From: Dolomedes plantarius
Lineage: Eukaryota; Arthropoda; Arachnida; Araneae; Dolomedidae
Assembly: GCA_907164885.2 (NCBI GenBank)
Contig: OU015499.1
Location: 146,408,812-146,472,811 of the forward strand
DNA: 64,000 bases
Reading direction: 5' to 3'
Shown: piece after piece, positions 22,057 to 35,013 of the stretch
Layout: the number at the start of each line of letters is the position of its first letter
Numbering within the stretch: the first letter of the stretch is position 1
Made by a program: the position numbers and the translations under genes
The notes under the pieces: generated by a model
The model's input: only the letters and a program-made list of their open reading frames with translations
Database searches by the model: none
Told to the model about the DNA's origin: nothing

Positions 22057-23914
22057 GAGCTAAGGGGAATCTGTGCCCTGGAACTTTTTACATTTTGACT
22101 AATTCTTCACGTCTCACACGGAGTGCATTCATTTTCGGCTTGAGCAGGTTTCTGCTCGCAGGAATGGCATGTATTGGAAAGTCTACTTATGCTGGAAATA
22201 CACGATATTTGCTCTTCTGGCTGGCCAGCATTCCTTTACTCAATGATTAGAAAACTGTAAATGTCAGAATTACGTTGACTTTCTCAATTTTTGGACACCA
22301 CAAAGATTTTAAATTCCCACCTAACAATCAGTACCGAGAACCTGAAAAGAGAGAAAGGAATTTTAATGGGATATATTAACACTGCACCATCACGCTTTCT
22401 TTTCTTATTTTTCACGTGAAATGAATAGCAATATACAAAAGTTTGTGGTTTGTGCTAGGGAATGAGATATTTATAAACTAAGCTGTTATAAATTACGTTC
22501 TGGATTAATTAAACTACTGAGCATTTTAAACTTATTGTAATTAGGGCATAAGGTTCCTTAGCCATTCTTATTGTTTTGTCCTTGTAGATCATAAGGACGC
22601 GCAGAGATTTGATATGTTTCAGTTTGTAGGGATCTCTACAATACGGATATCGGCCTGTTCAATAACACATAAGCAATATTAATAATTTTTCCCTTTATTT
22701 TTAATTACGGATATCTAAAATGAATATAATTTGATCATTAATGATTGAGTTTAACGCTCCGTGATATTCCAGAGATTACATGTGATTAAAGAGCTCGGTT
22801 ACTAGCAGATTAAAAAGTTCATAAATCTTATAAAATATATAAATTCATTTCAGGAAATAACAAAGAATATGTGGGTTGTGGTTTTGCTTAGGCATATTTG
22901 TTCTGATTGCAGTTTGGCGGCGACAGATATTTTTCACCCCGCTCTCCCCACATTTTAATCTAAATGTTTGTGTATATAGTACATTAAAATTGACAATAGT
23001 AAAAATTCTTCAAATTTCTTTCCATTCATCTACTGTGCAATAAGTGCTTTTATGTGATTCTTCAAATAATCTGAATCAAATATTTCAAAAGTTATCTGTG
23101 GACCTCTTGTAGTCTATGAGATATACGTCAGGCGTCTTTAATGCTTTATTTGTACATTTCTAAGATCTTTTTTCCTATTGTGAATCTTCATTTTCCAGAA
23201 TGAAAAAAGTTTTCAAGAGAGAGTGATGGGTGATTCCTGCTAGTTGTTGTAATATAAATAAAGAAATTTTTGAAAAATATTGGTATTTTTTTTATATTTC
23301 TATATTAAAAGATATAGGTATTTTCTAATTTTTCACATTTTTCCTTTTTTTTTTGTTGCTATCAATTTTTATTATTTTTCTACAGGAGTGAATTGGGGTG
23401 GGGGAGTGTTTAAATTTAAGGTTTTTATTTAAAATTCACTTTTTATAAAAAATTAGGTTGCTGCATTTTTGTATTTCTACAAAACTTTTGCATACAATTT
23501 TAATATATCCTGATTTCAGTACGTCTTTCTCATTTGTCCTCAATTTTAAAAATTTTCTCTATTTTGTGAGATCAATATTCAAGTTTACATAACCTTATAA
23601 ATTAAAGTTTATTCTTATAAATGCTCCTTTGCGCATTTCCATGGAAAAAAATTACTTTATATTCAATTGTATTTAGAGTGGATGTTAGGCCAAAGAGCCC
23701 TTAGAAAAGTCTATCGCTAAAGAAAAATACTTATGATTTATGAGATTCTTTAAAATTAAGAGATTAAACATTTTTCCAATTCTGATGCTGATACATCCAC
23801 TCTGCTAGATGTGTAAGCACAAAGGGTACTATTACATAATAAATGCACTAGAAATAAATATGCATGCCTATAAAAATATACACTGGGAGTAAAAATGTGA
23901 ATTGGGGACTTATA
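22057..23914. other. AT-rich host DNA, no gene seen
   Basis: No reading frame above background, no terminal repeats and no RNA gene were recognised. Confidence 0.5.
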
Positions 23915-25214
23915 CAGAGGCTGTTCACACATTTTTTAGACGATGTATATTGTATTCACAAAACTAAATTACATAAAATTCTTGTGTTTTAAATGTTCTA
24001 TTTGACATCCATTATTCTGAACTATCTTTCGACACCGCTATTTCCAGGATAATGCCTTTTGAAGTGTCAGAAGAGGTATTCTATCCCATTCCTCCTGAAC
24101 AGCTTTCCAGAGTCCTGTAAGGGTTTTGAGACGACGTTTGGATAATGCAGATTTTAAAAGTCCGAAAGCACAAAAATCGATAGGTGATACATCGGGAGAT
24201 TTAGTAGGGATATCAGTGAAGGGTATGGCCTTGATACCAGTTTTTTTTGTTCCATTTCTTTTAGGAAATTTACAGTGGATTTTGATGTGTGACTGCTAGC
24301 TTTGTCCTGATGGAGTCTCACAGATTGATGGCACTGTGGGTAAAGCGATGGTATTTCATTCAGAAAAATTGGCGATGAAATATGTTCCTGATAGTATTTG
24401 GAGTTAATCTTGACATTTTTTCCCACTCTCTTTATTTTTAACTTGCCGTTATAAGAAAAACCAGCAACAATCATGAATCCCTTAGAAAAACTTTCTTTCG
24501 ATTCTTTGAACCATGTACTTAAATTTTTTTCTCCCCTTTTATGATAATAAATGGCTCTTTTTTTGTTGCAATCATTTAAAAACACCCATGATTCCTCTAT
24601 TGTGACAATTGTTTTCCATTTTTCTTTGGATAAGTGTTTCTCATATAGAATTTTGCAGCGTGTCCAGCGTTCAGCGATATGATTTGGAAGAAGACGATGC
24701 ACATTGCGTTTTTTTCGCTTTCTTAAGATTTAAATCAACGTTTATCATTTTGTTTACAGTGGACACCGAGCATTTTAATGATTTTGCAACTGTCCTTTGA
24801 CTAGGGGGATTTTCTTTTAACATTAAACAACGTACCTTTGCAATAGTCGAAGATGTCCGTTTTTTCCTTGGATACTTGTTTGGAATTTTTGTCCCACTTG
24901 AGGCTCCAATTTGACTTTTTTTCCTTTCTTGTTGACGATATTACCTATCGACGCTTTAGATATCACAAAACCATGACTCTCACATCGTTTTTGGATAACG
25001 GAGTATGCATATTTCTCTTCGGAAAGAGCATAAATGTAGCCTTCGAACCACTGCTTTGTTAAAAACGCCATTTTGAATAAAAACAAAACTTTCAAGCCGC
25101 AGACGATAATTTTGACTTTTAAAAACATAGTACAATTGCAATTATTTATTTTGCAGCAAACGATTTTTTATTACCGCTTACCAAAATCGTCTAAAAATGT
25201 GCGAACAGCCTCTG
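23915..25214 (-). mobile_element. Second DD41D-type Tc1/mariner element, short inverted repeats
   Basis: Ends read CAGAGGCTGTTCACACATTT on the left and the near-exact reverse complement on the right (about 31 bp), flanked by TA at 23,913-23,914 and 25,215-25,216. It encloses a broken transposase and is unrelated in terminal sequence to the element at 13.8 kb. Confidence 0.9.
24038..25071 (-). pseudogene. DD41D-type transposase, frameshifted
   Basis: The start is taken as ATG 25,071, giving MAFLTKQWFEG. The frame breaks near 24,830 and again at an A-run near 24,241, after which KSPDVSPIDFCAFG continues to a TAG at 24,038. The second Asp lies in LHQDKASSH and the third in SPDVSPIDF, 41 residues apart once the shift is taken into account. 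The first catalytic position reads TIEES where Asp is expected, so the catalytic residue is lost. Not functional. Confidence 0.85.
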
Positions 25215-25216
25215 TA

Positions 25217-26175
25217 TTATGTTTTAAACACTCTTCAAACTTGTCGATAATAATTAGAGTTTTGCTATAAATCTAGCTAAATTAAGAGTTAAAATAATAA
25301 AAATGAAAATAGATAAATTAAGAATAATTATAATTACATTCTGATTATCTTAAGTTACCTTTATACTGGCTATTAAAATAAATAAAACAATTGTGCGATT
25401 CAGAGAATATTGGGAAAACACATTGTTCTTACAGGATTCTCATAACATTTGGATTATTTTCACTTTGGATATCAAGTCAAATTATTTCATGATATCCACA
25501 TAAACTGGAATTCTTTTGGTTAGAACTCTACACAACAGTTCAGTGCTACAGGAAATCAGATGAAGATTAAGCTATACCTATTATAACACTTCTTGGTTAG
25601 AGAAAATCATACCTATCTCTTCATTAACAATGAGATAGATTCTTCAGTCATAAATGTATGCACTGAGAGCAACAGCAAAAGTTCAATACCATATTTAACA
25701 AAACTGTGATTAAGGAAACATATATGCATGGTATACAAAGCAGTAAATACTCACGCAAATTAATTTTTTTTAAAAGGATAAGTAAATTAAAAACAAAATG
25801 TACAGTCATATATAATACCTTACATGACGAAATATAACCAGTTTTGTTCATATACAAACACTTTATGGTCTTTTATAAATTACTTCCCATAAACTATTTT
25901 TCCTTTCCCCCCCTCCTTCTAAATTAAGGAATTTTCACACATATTATATAAAATAATAAATTTAAATCCTTAGAAGTAACTTAGAATATACTTGACAGGA
26001 AAAAAGAAATTTTTCTCTATTTTGTGCACATAAGCACAGGTGAGAGTACTGGCAAAACATTATTTATCATAGCATTATTACATTATAGCAACAGACTTGG
26101 TGAATCAGATATTGTATTCAGAGTACAAAGAAATGTGGAGGCTAGGTCAAAGTTTTTTCAGGATATAAATTTGTA
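25217..26175. other. AT-rich, no gene seen
   Basis: Nothing recognisable. Its mirror image, if any, lies beyond the right end of the window. Confidence 0.5.
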
Positions 26176-26584
26176 GCAAGTTAAGAGCAATTAAAACTAA
26201 AAACTGAAAATAGAAGATCTTCCACAGGGATTCTCTCATGAAAACAGAGATGCAAATTTTGAAAGTTTCTGAAAAACTGCTTTAAATAGATGAAGGATTT
26301 AATACAGCTAAACACCTACTGAAACTTGACTTACCAAATAATCATTCAGTGAGATTAACATGCAATGTGAAACATATAAAATACCCACAATTTTTCTGCC
26401 CTGATTTACCTGTCTATATTAAGATAACAAATTCTGGCTACTAGTCAGTATTCTCTTCATAAAATTTTAATAAGTCTCGGAAATCAAACTCACCACAGAA
26501 TTAAAATATCATTAATCATAAGACAGCCTGAGGAACACTATGCATGAAAGGATAGAAAATATGCAAGGAATTAATTATGAAAGG

Positions 26585-27350
26585 CAGGGCCAGATTTAAT
26601 CTGATTGAATTTATTGGAAGTAATTGGGCCCCATGCTAGTACAAAGCCCCACACGAAAAAAAAATTTAAAATATGTCTCAAAGGAAACATTGATCATTTA
26701 AAAACCTTCTAGAATTCCTAGCAAATATAGCCAATCTAGTTTCAAACAGGTTTTAGTCAGAGCCACAGAGCTTGCGACTTATCTAGAAGTCACTCCAAAA
26801 TTTGAAGAAACACCTTTATGAAAATTAGAAAGGCTATTTAATTATGAGTATGCAGATGAACCAATAAGAAATAGGAAAGAAATGTTTGAGGTACATTGTT
26901 TTTAACAAATACTGTGCAAAGCTAAGCAGGCTAAACATGTAAATTCCATACAATTCCACAGAACAAACATTGAAAACATGCATCAATACTAGAAATAGCC
27001 TTGATAGATGTGAAAATGATTCAGAATTATGACCAAATAAAGTCTATAAAAGATGTAGATATAGATAGCTATATGCTGGTCGAAGAAATGGAAACCCTGT
27101 AAAAATTCTACAATTGCTACAAATGACAGCTACTGGCTCATCAAATGCATTTATATCCATAAGGATATTTTACACAATTTATATAACTGTATCATTGGGA
27201 AAAAGAAGCTTTTCTAGATAAAAATTAATTAAAACATGCCTGAGGTTAATAATATCGGAGAGACTCAACAGACTTGCAATACTGTCTACAGAGTAAGTAA
27301 AATCAAGGAAATTAAAATTTCATCAATATATAAATGATCTTGCTGATAAA
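26585..27350 (+). pseudogene. hAT transposase relic, C-terminal part
   Basis: Read on plus with several stops, this gives ELATYLEVTPKFEETPL, RLFNYEYADEPIRNRKEMFE and, near 27,190-27,300, SLGKRSFSR, KLIKTCLR and ERLNRLAILSTE. The last block is the dimerisation region of hAT-family transposases (ZMYM1-like type). A CAGGGCCAGATTTA sequence at about 26,587 resembles a hAT terminal end. The frame is heavily decayed. The mirror copy is at 62,826-63,591. Confidence 0.7.
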
Positions 27351-27787
27351 ATCTAGCAAAATTTGATTGCTAATAATTTTGTTCTGTGAATAAAATGTAT
27401 GTAGTCTAGCTACTTTTTAATTTTTCTTTCTTATAAATGTACATTAAAAAGGGAAATATGACCACCTTCCTAAATTTTGTCTTTTCATACATCATATTAA
27501 ATATTTATCATTTGATGTATATTAGAATTTTGAAGGTTTTTTATAATTCATGTGATGCATATTTCCTCACAGTGTAATTATACAACACATTTCTGGAGCA
27601 CTGAGAAAAATAAAGAGCACCAGAATTTTGAAAACTGAATTTTTGACACTTATACTGCAGTTATTTTATATTCAATAAATACTTTTTACCCCTAGGGGGA
27701 GGGGACACACATAAATCCTAAAACAACAAAAATCAATTTCACTAACACTGATCTTATGGACAGAAACTATATATATTAAAAGTTTAC

Positions 27788-27856
27788 CATGACACGAACA
27801 GCAAGACATGACCAAGACATGAACAGCAAGATCATACCAAGACATGAACAGCAAGA
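27788..27856. repeat. short minisatellite
   Basis: Three to four units of about 17-26 bases containing GACATGAACAGCAAGA. It is mirrored near 62,320-62,388. Confidence 0.8.
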
Positions 27857-28195
27857 AAGCAGTTATAAATTTTGACAGTATAAAATAATCTATTGAGTAT
27901 AAAGAATATGCAGGTAAGAGAGCAGATAATTTAAACCTATTTCTAAACTGACCCAAGTACAATTTTTACATTTTTTTTTTAATATCATATCAAGGCTGTC
28001 ATAAATATCAGTTAATAAAGAATTTGTAAATCTTGAAATGTTTCTAACAAAAAAGTCTTTAGAATATATGATGCAGAGAAAATTAAGCATTTATATATAA
28101 ACATATATATAGTAAGTTAAAAGAAATTAACAAAGATGTATTTGCGCCCAAACAATATAATTAGCTAATAAGCCAAAATATTTTTATATTAACAA

Positions 28196-28953
28196 CTAGC
28201 ATTATTGCCCGGGAATGCCCAGGTAGATGTATAAATATAAAATTTTTCATGCATTCCATCAAAAAAAATACTGGGCTGCACCCCTGCTCTTCATGTTCAT
28301 CTGGCCAGATAGAATGCGCTTAGCACGCTTCTACTGAAATGATATACAAACAATAAGAAAGAAAGAAACTGAGTTGTGGACCTTCGTCTGATTTTATTGA
28401 GAATTAATAACACTGTGTTGCGTGATTCGCACGTTTGGATTGAATAATTTTACTGATTAATTATATTTGTTAGATACTGTTTAATTAGATTTAATTAGAT
28501 TTGTTTGATCCACTGTTTAATTAGAAATAAGTTTTATAATTTATATTTGCCTTTATTATTTATTTTCCCCTTAAAAACGAATGTGACGTCATATGAACAT
28601 CCAAATAATATGTGTAATCAAAATCATCTGCAGATTTCACAAAGCAGAGCCAGGCCAAAGGTCATTCCCAAACCTCTTCCTCCCGCGCATTGGAATTTGA
28701 CCCACCCCCCGTCACTCTCAAACCAACGCAGCTGGTTGTGGAGAAAGGTCTGTATCCACAGGGGGTACGCTTACCTCTTAGAGGCACAAAAAACATTAAA
28801 AAAACTAATTGAGTCCCAAATTTCCTTTTTACTGCATTAAGTTTCTCGGGTTCTAAACATTAACTGTGCCGAATTTGGTCCTGGTAGGTGAAACAGTCTA
28901 TGATTCTATAGCGGACAAACAAACAGATGAGCTCTTTTATATATATATATAGA
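28196..28953 (-). mobile_element. Non-autonomous Helitron, left arm
   Basis: On the minus strand it starts TCTATATATATATAAAAGAG (28,953) and ends with a strong GC-rich hairpin (CCTGGGCATTCCCGGG) and ATAATGCTAG (28,196), followed by T. It carries no transposase. A mirror copy with the same limits is at 61,224-61,979, so it predates the inverted duplication. Confidence 0.85.
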
Positions 28954-29687
28954 TGAACATTAATACTAATTACTTTCAAGTAAGGTGTTGAATGCTGCAC
29001 TTTTATTGAAAGAAAATATAAAAGATACTGTTGAAAGTGAAAAACCAGCATATGCTCAGAACCACAAGAGCCAGGAACTAAAAACATGAAAAGATAAGTG
29101 AAAAATAGGTTTTTGACAGCATCTTGTCATCAGCGGTGCCGATACTGTCTAAAAACCAATGGATTGTTTCTAATAAGTATGATCTGAGCAATAAACATAC
29201 TTAGACACTGTACAATCCATATGAAACAGAAGAAGGAATAACCAGTTGCTTTATCATAGAACACCAAACCCGGCACCAGACAAAGTGGAAGTTAAGTTAA
29301 GGAGACCGCACGAAGACTGACGTCACAAACATTGCAACCATGGAGCTTAAGGAAACACAGAAGCAAACGTACTAGGGATACTGTGTTTTAGGATTATTTA
29401 ACCTAAGTTAACTTAGACATTTATTATGACTAAGAGTTATTACTCTTTATTATTTTAATTACACTAGTTTTTATTATTTTTTAGTTTACTTTTTAGTAGT
29501 TATTTACTATCTTTGTTCATTTAGTTTTATTTTTCTTATTATTAGCAACAGAACATGCTATTCATTAAATCTAAAACAACCAATTATGTGCTTGGAAAGA
29601 CTATCAGGGTTAATAATTATGTTTTAGCACTACTAAAAATTCTTTTATATGCTTATGCCTATTGTCCTTAGAACAAAGCCTATTTAT

Positions 29688-31187
29688 TCATACAAGTTGA
29701 TTAACAATAATATTATTAAATACAGATTTGTGTAAGCATGTTAAGTAACTTTGATATTTTACTATATTAAAGTCATATTCTGATCTCTTATCATAAAGAT
29801 CAAAAGTAAAATTACTATGAGAATTTATTTTTATGTTTATATCTAAGAAGTTTACATTAAGTTTATCTTGGTTACTTTGTACTAGTTCTAGATTAGGAGG
29901 GTAAAAATTTAGGGCTATATTATTATTACTATTATTAATTACAATTATGTCATTAATATATCTAAATATTTGGCAATTGCTATAAACAATATTATTAATA
30001 TTATCAACTTCAAAAAACAATGTAAATATAAATTGGCTAGCATACTGGAAGCATTTCCACCTTCTGGTACACCTTTAACCTGTAAGTATATACTATTATT
30101 GTGTACTATATAATTATGTTTAGTTACAAAATCTAATAGCCTATTGAAACGAGTTAGTTTAAATTCTTTTTTTAAGTATTGAATATTATTTTTTACTAAA
30201 GTTATAATTACTCTATTTAAATCAATTATATTGATATTGTTGAATAAATCTTTGAAATCAAATGTGACTATAGATTTACAATTATTTAATGTTTGTAGTT
30301 TTCTTACCAGACTTAAGCTATTATCAATAATTCCACAAACACCAGAAGTTATTACTTTATATATTAATTGAAGGTAATTTAATAGTATAACACTTGCCTT
30401 AGTAGCATAAGTGTTGTGACCACAGGTGACTGCTCTAAAAGCAATAGGTGTTTTATGAAACTTAGGAACTAAAGTAAGATAAGGAAAGTGAAAGTTATCT
30501 GCTGTGATACCTAGTAGTTTGCATTTTGCAATAATTTTCTTGATAATTACACATGTAGTTTCTCTCAAAGGCTGAAACAGATCACAATTGTCTAACAGTT
30601 TTTTTAAACATATAGCAAAATATTTTTTACAAATAATTGCAAAATTGTTAGCAGCTTTATCTACACATGTTATAAAATACTCATGTAAGTTTTTTATAGC
30701 TTCTATTACTATTATTAGGCAGTTTAGAATGTACTAGCATCAGTAAATTTATTTTCCATAGATTGAGGGCTTCTGTTGGGATAGAATAATTAATTACTAT
30801 TTTATAAATAAATTTATCTAAATCAGCATTTAAGATATTTACTATCATTTTATTATTTATAGTACTAGGTAAACGATATTTAGTTCCCAAATTCATCAAC
30901 TCACGCAGTGCTAAATTATCAACTATATCTAAATTCCCAGTTATTACATGACCATGTGCTGTGTCAACATAACTATTGTATTTGGGCAGATGACATAAAC
31001 AATTTAAATTGATAGATTGAGAATAATTTTGTGATACCTGATTATACTTAAATATACGTCTACCCAAAGGCATTGTATATTTAAAAGCACGTTTAATTTT
31101 TATTTCTTTTACTGGAAACATATCATGTAGTTTATCAAATATACAATTGAAATTTATATTATTTAATTTAGGGTTAGTATAATTCAT
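29688..31187 (-). pseudogene. Penelope-like reverse transcriptase, broken, left arm
   Basis: Three frame blocks in order (31,187-30,681, 30,568-29,945, 30,020-29,688) make one reverse transcriptase. The N-terminal block has HGHVITGNLDIVDN and LGTKYRLP, seen in Penelope-type proteins. The second has VPKFHKTPIAFRAV, motif A in FDFKDLFNNI, and motif B in GVPEGGNASSMLANLYLH. Motif C reads FRYINDIIV, with Asn where the first of two catalytic Asp is expected. The GIY-YIG endonuclease domain is not visible. Frame breaks and the motif C change indicate it is dead. The same change is in the right arm (58,989-60,489). Confidence 0.75.
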
Positions 31188-34041
31188 TACACAATAAGTA
31201 TTATATGCATTGTCATATATATATATATATATAATATAATATAATATTTGTGTACAGATATTAAGTGTTAAAATAATTAATCTTTGCTTTAATAAGAATT
31301 TAAATTTTAGATATCAAGTATTACTTTTAAATCATCGTCCCTGAAATACATTGATTTGAAACTTTAAGCAAGCATATTATAATGAATAATAAACCTAAAA
31401 TTATGAAAATTTAGGAGTATTTCATTTAATGCTGTTGCTGTTATATTTGTTGCAATGAAGAATGAGCATGAATGTTATTTATTAAAATTTTGTCCTGAAA
31501 ATTTTTAAGACTGAATGAATACAGAAACAAATAACATGTAAAATATTATTTCAAATGTAATCATAAATAAAAAAAATTCTCTAATAAAAGAATGATACAA
31601 GAAAGCAACGCCTAAACAGCAGATAACTGCTCATGGTGCAAAGGTGTAAAAACTCACTAAATTTGGTGCGAGTTCATCATTTATGAGGAAAATTTAAGTG
31701 TTTAATTTGTTCTATCTAAAAGTTTCACATGAAATCAATAATGTATATCGATTTAATTGCGAATTTTATAAATTAATGCACAAAAATGATGGTTTATTAA
31801 CTTCAACAAGCTTTAGATATTTTAACAATTTTAATATATTAAGCATAGAATTAAATTATAAAAACATGAACACATGAATGTTGGGAAAAGTGCTGGATTT
31901 TTTTATAGCAACAAAGTTGGTTATTACATAAGTGGTATCTTTGTTTATGTTCTGCTACAGTTGGGTTATAACCTTTATAATACATATTTTTATTATTCAG
32001 TTTAATGTCTTAATATACTACAAACCTGATCCAGCTAAGATTCACTCTTATGTCACCAAAGGTCAGTAATTATATCTCAAAAATGTCATTTGGATTTTTC
32101 AGTTTCAACCAATTGAATTTGAATAATTATCATTTAGATGTTTAAAGTCTATGAAATTTGAAATTAGCTTCAGCTTATGAATTATACATTCAGCTAATGA
32201 CAAAAAATTTGGATTATTTTAATTTTTTAATTTTTCTCCTTTTTAAGGAATGCAATCCAGAAAATGAGAGCTTACCCTTGGTTATTCATATCTGGATTAT
32301 AGGTCTTACTCTAGGCTTGAGTAGATCTGGTACCACTCTTCACTGTGCCATTGTTTATTAATTCTAAATTTTTCAAAAATGAATATTCATAATTTAACTT
32401 TTTTGTTAATATTGTACCCTTTTTTAAAATATTTTTATTTTATTCTTAGTTTTATAAAATGATTTTGATACTTAAGAAATATTTTTAATTTTAATTTCTG
32501 GTCTAAAAATTCACTGGTAATACTACTATCATAATTTTTTTTTATTTTACTCTTCTATATATATATTGAAATTATTTTGCCACAAACTTTTACATTTTAT
32601 GTACTTTATTTATTTTTCACTATTTTTGTATCTTTATGTGTCTTTATCTAGAAGTACTCAGATGATTATTTTCTAGTTCTTAAGGATTTTTTTTTTTTTT
32701 TTTAGCAAAATTCTTGTATATTGAATACATAGTTTCCCTATAACATTTCCAATAAGATATCCTAAGAGGTATTTTTGACAAATTTAAATGTTGACCTACT
32801 TTTTGAAACCGATTTATACTTATAAAACTGTATTCAATATTTTTTAAATTAAAATATTCTAAGGTTGTTCAATAGCTATTTATTGTTGATATATTGTTAT
32901 ATATTTTCATACAAAGTGTTGATTGTCGGGCTAAAAGTTTTACAACAGTGTGAAATGGTATTTTCTTAAATTTCTCATTAGAACTCCACTTAGTGGAATT
33001 TGAAAACTTTTTGACCAGGATATGGTACTCTTCCCTGTATATTTTGTCTTTTACTGCAATTATTAACTACACAAAAAAACCATTGTATAACTCATTAAAC
33101 CGTTGTATATCAACCAGAAAAGTGGCTTAACATGTTATGTCTGACTTGTATGATGATATATATATATAAATGTAGTATAAATATTGTAAATAAAATTAAC
33201 AGATGAGAAACTTTTAGTAATCTCTTGAAATCGTGGAGCGTTTATTTTAATAACACGCCAACACCAACCAGAAAGTATTAATCTACTTTTTACTGAAACC
33301 AACATACCATGCCTGGTCATGCAGTTTACAACAGTTTTATAGCTATACGTATTTTATTAGCATTTAGCTTCACTCACAAAAAAAAATAGCGTAAAACGTA
33401 GATATCATATAAGTCATTTTCAACATGTAAACAATAAACAGTTCTCTCATACAATGCAGAAAAAAATACATGTAAATTAAATTTACTTGCATAGCTGTTT
33501 ATTTATCTAGCATCATCTGGAAGTCTAGATTTGCGTGCTACGACAGTCATCTGGGATATATCCTCGTTAGCGTTAGACGCAGCAAATGATATCGTTGCCA
33601 CTAATCCGACAAATTATAGTAGTCATTTACTTGTGATTAATAACTGTTATCTGCTACCAAAGTCCTATAGCTTAAAGCACCCATAATTTTCTTAAATCCT
33701 CGAGCTCAGTATCATTGGTTCCTACAACTATTTTCAAAACTGATGCACATTCATTTTTTCCTTTTTTGTCTATATTTAACGTTCCACAAAGCGAAAACCC
33801 AAATAAGCTTCCGCATACAAACAGAGATTTTTGTAATTCGTTCAACTCCCCCAAATTCTGTTAAATGGTATAGATAACACTGTACAACATGAAAAATGTG
33901 TGTTTCTTGTATATTTTTGGCTGAAAATAATGAATCTGTAATTATATTTTGCTTACCACGCACCATTTCCCCCAAAATCCACATTTTAGCAATGGAAATC
34001 TATACTGTAGCGGCAAGCTCAGTCTGTGCCGGAAAAACAAC
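31188..34041. other. AT-rich, no recognised gene (left arm)
   Basis: Includes a (TA) tract near 31,220, poly-T near 32,690 and another TA tract near 33,160. Frames at 33,135-33,320 and 33,672-33,984 are short and unrecognised. The mirror is 56,132-58,988. Confidence 0.5.
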
Positions 34042-34360
34042 TTACAGGCAAAGGAAAGGCGCTCTCTTTGACAGTGGGACCGTCGCCAACTTGACAATAT
34101 TGGCGACATTTTTGGTGACAAAAGCCTGATCTATCTTCCCAAAGTTTTGAGGATCTAGCTGCATTAGGAAGCGAGATATCCGAGAATTCACTAGAAGCTT
34201 GGTGACTTTTCTGGCGAGGGCATTTTCTCCCTTCGCCAAACCTATATGAGGGACACGCCGACTGACTGAGAGCAGTTCTGAGAGAACACAGAGTTTTTGG
34301 TTCAGATGTTTCCTCCCACTGTCTGATGTTGCTGATTGGAAAATTCTAGTGACGTTAAGT
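34042..34360 (-). CDS. Unrecognised frame beyond the H4 promoter (gene H candidate), left arm
   Basis: See the mirror entry at 55,812-56,131. The two copies differ by one residue (Pro for Ser near the end). No initiation codon is seen except an internal ATG, so it is either an exon or non-coding. Confidence 0.3.
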
Positions 34361-34463
34361 ATGAAGTGTACAGTCGGCCGCAAAAATATATAAGCACCGG
34401 TACCCCTTTGAAATTTTACAAGATCCATGGTTTGCCAATTTTTTTGGGGAAAGGAAAGGAAAA

Positions 34464-34522
34464 ACAATGTATTATGCTTTAGAATAATCCTGAGGATTAT
34501 TCTAAAGCATAATACATCGTTG
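34464..34522. repeat. hairpin H4, copy 2
   Basis: The same 27-base arms as in copies 1 and 3 with a 4-5 base loop (CTGAG region). Confidence 0.9.
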
Positions 34523-34679
34523 AAAACAGATTGTTGACTGAGAACACTTTGTAAGTATCACTGGAGTTGCGGTTGAATCTTTTTTTTTTCTGATAATATA
34601 GTTGATATTACAGGAGGTACAATTCTTAAAATAAGCTTATATTTTTAACTCTCAAGCATTTTGTGATTAAAGGTGTTTG

Positions 34680-34945
34680 GATTTTTTAGGATGGGAATTC
34701 TTTCTAATGCCATTCCGTATCACTAGAGTTGCAATATGTTTTGGATTTTTTAGGATGGGAATTCTTTCTAATGCCATTCCGTATCACTAGAGTTGCAATA
34801 TGTTTTAATTTAGGATGGGAATTCTTTCTAATGCCATTCCGTATCACTGAAGTTGCAATATGTTTTAATTTAGGATGGGAATTCTTTCTAATGCCATTCC
34901 GTATCACTGAAGTTGCAATATGTTTTAATTTAGGATGGGAATTGT
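34680..34945. repeat. 60-bp tandem repeat, copy 2
   Basis: It has the same period and position as in copy 1, 3' of gene G. Confidence 0.9.
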
Positions 34946-35013
34946 TGTGTTTTTTAGGAAGAACAAACAACAGATTAATATATAAAATAAACCTTTTATT
35001 TTGTTTGTTGTTA

